Source: Prinsepia uniflora (lineage: Eukaryota; Streptophyta; Magnoliopsida; Rosales; Rosaceae). From it: a stretch of DNA of 64,000 nt. Position numbers and translations under genes: made by a program. This document shows positions 35,857-45,300 of the stretch, piece by piece. Below the pieces are notes generated by a model, which was not told the DNA's origin, searched no databases, and worked only from the letters and a program-made list of their open reading frames with translations. Every line of letters begins with the position of its first letter. The first letter of the stretch is position 1. The DNA lies in assembly GCA_032719365.1 (NCBI GenBank), contig CM064874.1:34458716-34522715 (forward strand), written 5' to 3'.

Positions 35857-38800
35857 TGTAACGACCCGTCCCGAATTCCAGGATTAGATTAGTGACGAAT
35901 CACGATTAGTGAGGCTAATCCGTGATTAGTTGGGCGAAATCGGACGAACGATGCGAAATGACCGTTTTACCCCTGGTGGTGGCAAAACGTTGACTTTTCA
36001 ATCGTGAGGTCAAATGGACTTTGACCGATGACCGTGACGTAGTTCGTGACGTCACGAGTTCATAGACAGGTGGCACGTTCAATTCCGACATTCGAGGAGG
36101 AAGTTATGACGTTCGGAAGTTTAGGGGCATTTTGGCAATTTTGGTTAAAAGGGTCAAAATGTTGACTTTTTGACCAGGAGGTCCGATGGCCGAGGGCCGA
36201 AGACCGTTACGTAGATGGGGACGATACGAATCCGTAGACAGGCGGCACGTCGAATTCGGACGTTCGACGGCGAAGTTACGGTTCACGGAAGTTCTAAGAT
36301 ACTATTCACGGTAACACGTTTTACGAGACAAAAAGTGCAGTTTGTCTCTAGTGGGCCCAGATATTTAATGGAGGCCCAATGGATGAGTGACACTTGTCAC
36401 CCATCCACTGGCTACCATTTTCCCTTTCATGCATCTCTCGTTCATCCACATCGATCATTTTCTTCCATCCCTCCCACCAAACCCGATCACCATTTCTGAG
36501 TCCAATCCAAACCCTTGACCCTATAACACATACGTGAGAGACCAGAGAGGGAGAGGAGGACCTGTGAAGCGTGGTGGCCGGCTGGAAGCCACGCCGCCGT
36601 GGACGGCGGCCTTGAACCCGCGAAGTGCACGATTAGGCCCATTTTTCCTTATTTTTCGATTTGAGCATTATAGTTGGTTTTGAATGATTAGGGAATGATT
36701 ATTAGGATTCTAGGAAGGTTTTAAGAGGGTTTTGGTGGTGGTTGACGGCTGGGATGCCGTGGAGGTTGATCGGGGAAGTTTGAACCGTATGGTTCAAAAT
36801 GGGTTCACGGGTTCTAGGTGGTTTTAGGTTGTTTAATTGATTGGGTTAGATAGGAAACTTGAAAATAGGAATTTAGAAATTGTAATGGAAGCAATCGGAC
36901 CGAAAATGAGGGAGTAGGGACGCTGAACCGGTTACGCCGGTTCAGCACAGTAACCGGACCGGTTCGCACCAGTCGCGGAGGTTGAAGACGGGTACTGTAG
37001 CGGCGTGAGGCCCACGCGTAGCCACTTCAGGCGGCGCGTACGGGCGCGTGGGGGATATTTTGGGGAAGGTTCCAACATGTGAAATCATCTATTCGATGTA
37101 ACGAACATTTTGGGACTGGTTTCGTGTCAATCGGACATCGTTTCGATAGGTTTCGGACTGTCCGAAGGTTTAGGTTCGGTTTTAAAAATAGTTAGAAAAT
37201 CGGAAAAATTACGGGGCTTTGGTAGGAGGTTAATTAAGTAGTTAGTAACCTTCTATTAAAATTTGGACAGGTTTGGGAGTCCCGGTGACGGTGATCGGCT
37301 CGGGGAGCCGTATGGCACGCAAATCGATGCGGCAGCTCGGACGGTCTGTGAGTGGACTTTGTTTTCTAAATTGGTGCATGCATAAATGTTTATTATATGT
37401 TTTATTACATGTTTGATGATGACATGGGTGCATTTGTATGTGGTTACGTATAAGAACGTATTTCGAGGTTTCAGCCTTATACGGTGCTTATACGGGTCTG
37501 TATTTCTTTATCGGTTTTAATGAAATGGTTTTGGATTTCTAACAGGATAAACTCGGGTATGAGACCCATTTGGTCTTGTCTCGGGCATATGACGCTATTT
37601 ACGACCTTCGGGTCTAAATCGTGGTCGCGACGGGTGCTATGTGCACGACGATCGACGATACGACGCTCGCCTCCGGATTGGGATGTGTTCCTTCCGGAGA
37701 GGTCATGATGTACGATTCGTGGTCGGGCAGCCTGGGGAGGCTCAACTTCGGAGTGCTGATGGTTCAGGATATCGATCGGTAATGAGTGCACCATGATCTT
37801 GTGGTGGTCGCGTCGGTTGATTCGTTCACGGCGACATACCAGGATTGAGAGCGGTCCTGGATGGATGGTTGCACGCATCACTATGATCAGAGTCGTGACT
37901 GACCCTTAGATATCGGACACGGTGCCCAGTTGAGTCATATGTTCGGGCACGAGACCTAGTTGTTTTACACTGATGATTTCGGGTCAGGGACCCTAGATGG
38001 ATTTCCAAGTTCATGACGGTTTACGGGAACCGACATGAACTCTGGAAAGGTCATTGTGGTTCATGACGGTTTATGGGAACCGGCATGTTACCTTGGCTAT
38101 GGATATTATGGATCATGACGGTTCAGGGGAACCGGACATGGATATTATGTTATGTATATATATGTTCATCTATCTTCATTTACTTCTATTATCTCCTCCG
38201 GGGAGGGTCGTTGGTCTGGGTGGACCCCGGAGTAGTCACGGAGCACCGACTGAGTGGAGTCACCCCCTAGTTGGGTTCCTTACTCTCAGGAAGGCTATGG
38301 TTACTATTACCTTGAGTAGGATCAGTGGTCTGCGGACATTGACCTTGACTTTGAGAAGACTCGGATTGAGACCCGGGTAGCGCGCACGTAGCTTTGGATA
38401 CCGTGACAAGATTGGTTGTGTGACTTATATGTATATACGTATATTTGATTTGATATGTGGTGAGCACAGGTGTGCACAGGATTGAGTGGTGGCTCGTGTA
38501 TGTTTATGGGTATGGGCTGAGTCCCGTATTGGTTTCTTGTGGATTTGGGCAGTGGCCCGTATGGTCGTTTTCATTATGGTTCTTTCAACCTTGGTTTTGG
38601 GCTTAGTTCCCACATATGGTTTATTTCGGATAAATGGTTTTCGAATGCATGCATGCTTTTTAGTGAAGGGTACAAATGTCTTATAAAATGTTTTTATAAA
38701 CTCTTGGTTTTGTCAACTCACAGTTTTTAATGTTTTGGCTGCCTTTCAGGTTGACATCAGATTGTGGACTGTAGCAGAGACCGAGATACCACATACCTCC

Positions 38801-38931
38801 TCCGGATCCTTGCGTACTCTGATAGCTCGGGAGGGCAAAGGTTGAAATTATCCCTTGTCTGACACTCCGTGTCAGACGGGAGCACGGTTCATTCCTCACT
38901 AATCCCGGGGGGATTGAGATGGGTCCTGTCA
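35857..38931 (+). repeat. LARD-B 3' LTR, 3075 bp
   Basis: It starts TGTAACGACCCGTCCCGAAT and ends GAGATGGGTCCTGTCA. It contains the palindrome at 36378-36409, TGTGAGTGGAC at 37347-37357, its one-base-altered mirror GTCAACTCACA at 38712-38722, and acceptor-like GCCTTTCAG ending near 38749. Three copies of a TCATGACGGTT...GGGAACCG unit lie at about 38010-38145. Confidence 0.88.
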
Positions 38932-39057
38932 CGTTCGACCTGCCAAACAAAAAGTCAACGTTCGACCACACTATTCACAAGGGTAAAATCGTCATTTTTA
39001 TACAAATCATTTCCGAATTTACATTTTTGGCCCTTTTTGAAGTTCCGGGCCGTTACA

Positions 39058-39746
39058 TTTTTCCTTTGACCTTTGTTTTGTTTCAGGATCCTCTTGGGGC
39101 TTGTTGCTCATTTTCTTTGGCCCAAGTTTACTTCCATATCTTCAGGGGGCTTGTTGTTGCTCATTTCCTTTGATCCTTGTTTTGTTTCAAGATCCTCTTG
39201 GCGTTTGCTGCTTGTTTGCTTTGACCCTTATTTTGTTTCAAGATCCTCTTAGGGCTTGCTGCTAATTTCCTTTGGCCCAAGTTTTACTTCAAGATTCTTC
39301 AGGGTTCAGCGGTTCACTTCCTTTAGCTCTAATCCTGATTTAGCGCCCTCTGGTGTTTTTCTATCCACTTCCTTTGGTGTAGGCTTTTCTTTGAGATCAC
39401 AAGAGGGTTTGCTATTCACTTGCTTTGGCTCTAGTTTTTCTTCAAGACCCTTAGAGGATTTTCTGCCCACATCCTTAGGGCCATGTGTTCCCTGTCCACT
39501 TCCTTTGGCCCTAGTTTTTCTTCAACACCATCTGGGGTTTTTCTGCTCACTTTCTTAGGATCTAATTTTACTTCAAAATTCTTTGTCAGTTTGCTGCTTA
39601 ATTCTGATAGCCCTAATTCTTCTTCATGTTCCTCTGAGTGCTTGCTGCTCATTTTCTAATGGGCTCAATTTCTTTTCAAGACCCTTGACTGCAGAGGTTA
39701 ACAATCTCACATCTCTCACCTCTGCTAATTGACTGAATGAAGATTC
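39058..39746 (-). pseudogene. TRAF-type zinc-finger pseudogene, repeat exon
   Basis: The acceptor ACATTACAG (39747-39750 end on the minus strand) opens an exon reading ESSFSQLAEVRDVRLLTSAV then KGLEKKLSPLE. It is followed by many imperfect units of the type SSKP..DLEVKLGPKE. A one-base shift near 39652 and later stops break the frame. The exon continues beyond the retrotransposon insertion at 28869-29064. Charged Lys/Glu repeats after the finger region fit my recollection of the intact plant family. Confidence 0.7.
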
Positions 39747-40082
39747 CTGTAATGTGCTCAACTTAATTAACAGGGAACACGTATTTTCTATCATCATCTG
39801 AATGATCCTCTGATAGTATAGTAAACTACATAGCTAATATCTATAAAAGATTTGTATTGTCATCTTCATTTATCAAAAATGGAGGAAGATACCATGTATG
39901 GGTTCAAAAAGCACATTAACTTGATACTATACAGAGAATTTGTTAAAGGAAAAAATAGTAACTTTCAAGAGAAACACTCACTTTCAGCATGTGTATTCCC
40001 AAAACGGAAGTTATAATCTAGTCTTGTCTTAAAAGCAATCAACCATGCTACTGTAGAAGCACACTTATTTTTCTTATTTATT

Positions 40083-40160
40083 ATATGCAAACTTGATTAT
40101 AACAGAATATATGCAAACTTGATTATAACAGAATATATGCAAACTTGATTATAACAGATT
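40083..40160. repeat. Three tandem 26-bp units in the pseudogene intron
   Basis: The unit ATATGCAAACTTGATTATAA plus CAGAAT is repeated three times with no change except at the last few bases. Confidence 0.9.
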
Positions 40161-40239
40161 GGAGATCGTTGTAGTTATTTTCTCTTAAAAGTTAAAACAT
40201 ATGTTAACCAAAATGTAACCATGATATGATACAACTCAC

Positions 40240-40785
40240 TTTTTGTAGTAGCTCCACGTAGTTATTCAGGTCCTCTGTAGAGGCTCCCTTGTGAAAACTT
40301 TGAAGAATAAACCTCAAGTGAGAATGAAGATAATTCGAACGATGTTGATCAACTTTACATTGCAGCATATGGGATTGAAAACCCACTGCGTCGAAAAGAC
40401 AACTAACAAGCTTCATTGGATAGACTGTAATACAATGTCTGTCCATCTCGCGTCTCATGAGGGTCCTGGAGCAGCCTTGTTCACATGGAATTATCTTGAA
40501 AGGGCAAATTGAACCATGTTTCTCCATGTGACTTGCACTGTACACCCTTCATTACTGCAAGTCATAGACCTAAAACTGCAGATTGCTCTGCAAGCTCCTT
40601 TGGAAAGTTAAATTTCATATTGCAGTGGTGTTCATTCTTAAAGTCGACATTCCTAAGAAAATTCTGTGCAATTTCTTCTCTTCTATCAATCAACCAAAAC
40701 CCATTTATTTTCATCTCTTGAAGAAAATCATCTATGTTATCTACGTTTTTTTTCATTAGAAGCCATCCATAGACGCCATTTGCTC
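40240..40785 (-). pseudogene. TRAF-type zinc-finger protein pseudogene, finger exon
   Basis: Minus-strand reading gives VYGWLL, NIDDFLQEMKINGFWLIDRR, IAQNFLRNVDFKN and, after a break, HMEKHGSICPFKIIPCEQGC, MRREMDRHCITVYPMKLVSC and LHSHLRFILQSFHKGAS. These match a plant protein family with TRAF-type zinc fingers and a Lys/Glu-repeat tail; its function is poorly known. The exon ends at 40240 with donor GTGAGT. Near 40540-40580 a deletion and frameshift remove the first finger's Cys/His pair and add stops; later positions also lose a Cys (VGF where VGC is expected). With frameshifts downstream and two retrotransposons in its last exon, the gene is dead. Confidence 0.75.
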
Positions 40786-42270
40786 ACAATATTTGCTCAC
40801 ATTTTCCATCAAGGTTAACATTCTTTAGAACACCATCTTTGAGTCTGGTGTCAAACTCATTCACATCATTCTCCAATCTCACGAGTAGTTTTTCAATTAA
40901 AGCGCGTAATCCTTTGACTTAGCATGATTTCCATCATGGTCCTTGCAATTCGGGTCATGAAATCACTCGCTCCGTCAGGTTTGGGGTTTGCTTCGCGGTG
41001 TTGTCAGCATTCTTTTCACTAGCTATGTAATCGAATGGTTTGAGAACTGCTTCAATACCAATTATCACGAGATGCCTTTTTAAAAACTTCCACCAGAGCA
41101 GCTTCAGAGTTGATTACCTTACTCGAAAAAGCAAGTCAACCTACCTCCTGCACCACAAGATCGAAGCAAGAAAGATTAAAAGAACTTAAGTAAGAACTAC
41201 AAAGGCCACAACATAAACACAAAGAACACCGAAAGAATTTGGGAGAAAGAATATCTTCTATTAGTCAAGAGAAGTATACAACTCCAGGATGGTGTGGAAC
41301 AAATGAGATCTCCTAATTATATACAATTTCTAGCTCTACCAACCTCCGAATAGATGGACATGATTGCTATATGATGTAATGATGCAACATATTTCAAGGC
41401 ATATTATCCTTTTATCTCCAAGATACATTAGACTTAGGCGCAAAGAATATTCTAGAACCTCCATCATCTCGTAGGTCCATTACTCCATTGGATGTAGAAT
41501 CATTGTGAGTCAAGTGAAAATGGGGCCATTTTTCTTGCGCTTGCCACGAAACTTAGAAGCCTCAATTCGTGAGGGCCTGACACTGGGTTTATAGGAGGCT
41601 TCTTAATTGAACACTCACTTAATTATTTATAAGTCAAATCTACAGACACGCTCCATATTTTTCTCACATTTACATTGCATTCAAGCTAATACATGGCTTG
41701 ACAGTTGCACGTCTACGTATTAAATGTAAAAAGACCATCGCTCTGCCATTCGCCATATGACCCGATAGTGGATTTAGGATCATCATGAGTAAGTGAAAAT
41801 AGCCCACTTGTCTTGGGCATGCCACAAAACTTAGAGGCCTCAACTTGTGAGGGTTATGGTACTGGGATAAGAGGAGGTTGAACCATCTGACCCGATAATA
41901 GATTTAGGATCATCATAAATAAAGTACAAATAAGTCCACTTGCCTTGGGCTTGCCTTGAAATTTAGAAGCCTCAATTTGTGAGGACTGTGCCACACTGCC
42001 ACTAGGCTAAAAGGTGCTAGGTATCCCTTAATAGAAGGCAAATCCACGGATGCTCCGTACTTTCATTACATTTACATTCTATTTCAAACTAATCCCTTTG
42101 TCACGCCGAGGAGAAGGATCATAAATTCATAATCCCTTCGTCATCGGCCACTAGCTGAAAAGATCGAAACAGTTCCCCAATTAAATGGGGTGCCTATGGG
42201 CTAAAATATAGCACAGGTAGTCTACTGGCAAACACCATCTCGCGGCTAAACCCTCTGGTTTAGAGGAGAC
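40786..42270. other. Region between the zinc-finger pseudogene and VPS36, with diverged repeats
   Basis: No gene is recognised. Minus-strand translation near 41110-40800 gives short coding-like pieces (SDFMTRIARTMMEIM) that may be an upstream exon or Copia debris; TTGGTATTGAAGC near 41060 on the minus strand resembles a decayed primer site. Three diverged copies of a repeat with CTTGGGC(T/A)TGCCAC..AACTTAGA(A/G)G lie at about 41491-41700, 41762-41867 and 41891-42095. The VPS36 promoter must lie in the right part. Confidence 0.45.
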
Positions 42271-42312
42271 TTGACTTCCTATAAAAGAGTGTCATCATCA
42301 TATGATCATCAA

Positions 42313-45300
42313 ATGGCCGGAAACTGCCTGCAAGCGGCGGAACTAACCTCGAGCGGCCGCCCCGTCCTCCTTCTTACGGAGATCGAATGCTCGCTTCTCT
42401 CCGCCGTAGACCTCGAATGCGAAGATCTCTCCAACTTCCCCCTCCTCAAGTCCGGTCTCCTCATTCTCACGAATCACCGCCTTTTATGGCTTCCCATCTC
42501 CTCTAGCACCACAACCGGCTCTTCTTCAGCCTCCGACATCCCTCTCGCCGCCATCACCCACATCTTCTCTACCAAAAAGTCCATCACGTCCATGTTTGCC
42601 TCGCCCCGGATCCGATTTCAGCTCTCGGTTTCGCCTGACGGCCGGGTTTTGGAATCGGGTTTGGGTTCCAGGTCCGCGGTGGTAACGGTGGTCGTGAGGG
42701 GGAAAGGCGATTTGGATGCCTTTTTTAACAAGTTTTGGGACAGCTGGCGGGGAAGAGCCTGGGAAATCGGGAATGAGCAGGGAGGCTCGGATGTAGCTAC
42801 GAGTTCCGGGTCGAGTTCTGGAATGTATACGAGGGAAGGGACGGTGAGGATGGTTGGAGTGTCAGGGATACTGAGGAAGGAGCAGGAGATGTGGGAGAGT
42901 ACTGATAAGAGCTTGCAGGACGCTTTTCAGGACTTGAATGCTCTCATGGTAATGCTGTCTGTTTGTTTACTAAGAAAATTTAAGAATTCTATAAATGTAA
43001 GTTTTTTTCAACTGGGAGAGTAGAATCTAACCGTGAACGAATAGGAAAGATTATGATATCAAAGTACGTATTCTTTGGGAAAGTGAATTGCAATGCGGTG
43101 TTGGGTTGGGTTGATGGGAATATATGGCGAGGGAATTTTATTCAGAATGTTGGGTCTTCTATAGAATTTTGTTTTGTTGTTTTTCGTTTTTGATATTGAA
43201 GGATGCAAGAAGGAAATTAATTGAATTTGAGTCCTAAAAAGAGGCTTGGATTCTTATTTCGTGATTTTCATATTTCCGACTTTTGCTTGCATCGAGTATA
43301 AGTACTTCCAAAACAATGTTGTTTTCTCTTTTGCGAATGGTTTTAAGTTTTAGAGTAACATTAAATTTACAGAGTAAGCCTAAAGAGATGGTGATGCTAG
43401 CAGAGAAAATGAGGCAAAAGCTTTTATCGGGCTCGACTTCGCAGCCTGGAATGGCAAATGATGAGGAATTGGGTTCCAAACAAGAGATGCAAGATTGGTT
43501 GCTGAGTATTGGTATTATATCTCCTGTTACCAAGGAGTCAGCTGGTGCTTTGTATCACCAACAACTGTCTCGACAGGTTGTCTTCTTTCCGTATTCTGCA
43601 TAAATGAACTACTTAACATTTCTTTGTTTGGCAAGTCAAGCAAGGAGGCTAATAAACATAAAATTTGAACAAAGTGTGATAGTGGTTTCTTCTAGCCAAC
43701 TTCAGCAAATATCTGTCAGTTGTCACTCGAATTGAACTATGCCATCGAAAAGAAAGACTTTATTGTCATTCTTGGGTCGGACAGTATGAAAGTCAAATTG
43801 TTTCCACCTTTCCTTCTAGCATTTTAATTTCGAACTTCTAGAACATCAATAACTTTTTGTCAGCTTGTAAACAATACCTTCTACTTTCTTGACCTGGCAA
43901 TGTGAAGTGATGCCGTCAACTTTACTTTATTGTTCACTTGGGATCTGATCTTAAATTATATTTTTTTAAGATATCTGATATTCATTGTTTAGTTATTTTG
44001 AGTCAACACTTCACATTGTAGTAATTAATGTTTTTACGATGAAAACTGCCTTATGGTAAGAAACAAAAAGAAAGTGTTTCATGTTATTTATTATTTGTTA
44101 GTATCTCTCGTTTTATATTTCAAAAAAAAAAATCTCGTCTTAGGAAAGAAAACTTACTTTCGCTTTGATTTGATAAATAGTTAGCAGATTTTGTCAGACT
44201 TCCACTCGAGAGAGGTGGTGGAATGATGAATCTTATAGACATCTACTGTCTCCTCAATCGTGCTCGTGGAACAGATTTGTGTGATGATATTGGATCTCCT
44301 TCTTATTATTTATTTCTGTTGTTAGCATGATTTTGATAAGTTTCCAGCTCTTGTCAGAATTTAAAGGGTGAAACATTTACCAATATCTCTCTTTATGCAG
44401 AATTGATCTCTCCTGAGGATTTGCTGCAAGCATGTTCTCTCTGGGAGAAGTTTGACGTGTATGTGGGAATTTCTATAATTTGTTTATTTGAAAATAATAC
44501 AAACAATAAATGCTATTTGCGTTACTTCTAACAAATAAAAAGTTTATTACTAGTAGTGACTTGATTTCTTGCTATGATTATAACATCATCTTTGTTCTAT
44601 GTTTGCAGCCCAGTAATGCTTCGGAAGTTTGATAGTGGAGTCATGGTCATCCAGAATAAGTCTCATAGTGACGAAGAGGTGATCTCTATAAGCTTTTTCA
44701 TGTTTCTAGGATTATATAACTGTTTTGCTTGAAACAAATTTATCTTTTCACCATAGCGGTGAACTGTTTGAATGCATATATACTCATGAATGCCTTTAAA
44801 TCTCACCATAGCCATACTCAACACTCTCCCCTACATTTTCCTGCTTCAAATGAAACTTTTCTTACAGAATAAATGCTAAAGGGTATTTGGTTTTATATAA
44901 TAAGATATATTTGTTGTGCGGAAGCGTCTCAAAATAATATAACAAATATGAAGGCAACATATGGAAACTAATAGTCCACAAAAGAACACGAAGGATTTTC
45001 GTGGTTTGGCTATAAAGCCTACATCCACAGGCGAAGCTGGCGAGGAAATCCCACTAATAACAAAGGAGATTACAAAAGAGATTAACTCTCTCAAACCCAA
45101 AAGCCTTAAACCCAAATATACCCAATGTCTTACTAACAAACGGTGCAGCACTACAGATTTTGTAATGGCACACCAACAAAAAGACACGGCTAAAACTAAA
45201 AGCCTAAGCACCTATTATATACTACTCTTAGCTTATCCTAATCCTATAAGGAATACAAAACCAGAAGCCTTATAAGACAGGAAACAGAGTCCTACAAGGA

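Larger units (their letters stand above)
31750..38931 (+). mobile_element. LARD-B: complete non-coding LTR retrotransposon, TSD CGTTC
   Basis: The element is 7182 bp: 5' LTR 31750-32455 (706 bp, internally deleted), internal region 32456-35856 (3401 bp), 3' LTR 35857-38931 (3075 bp). Perfect CGTTC duplications flank it (31745-31749 and 38932-38936). The primer site TGGTATCAGAGC is at 32459-32470. A purine tract, AAGGAGGGAAGGT, precedes the 3' LTR. Where they align, the LTRs differ by roughly 2-3% by eye, so insertion is fairly recent. No retroviral domain appears in the interior, so movement would depend on enzymes supplied in trans. Confidence 0.88.
29066..39057 (-). mobile_element. Reverse solo LTR in the zinc-finger pseudogene, split by LARD-B
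   Basis: The minus-strand start TGTAACGGCCCGGAACTTC is at 39057 and the end GGGTGGGTCCTGT is at about 29066. Parts are 29066-31749 and 38937-39057, about 2.8 kb. Both flanks are TTTTT, taken as the target duplication (a homopolymer, so weaker evidence), and the pseudogene's repeat sequence continues on both sides. The paired LTR signals are perfect: TGTGAGTGGAC at 29370-29380 and GTCCACTCACA at 30221-30231 on the plus strand. Confidence 0.75.

Noticed and set aside
42280..42287. TATAAAAG as VPS36 TATA box
   Set aside because: It lies only 26 bases before the ATG, which would leave almost no leader. The true promoter is probably further upstream.
42271..42312. N-terminal extension of VPS36 upstream of MAGN
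   Set aside because: The longer frame begins at a TTG, not an ATG; the family starts near MAGN at 42313.
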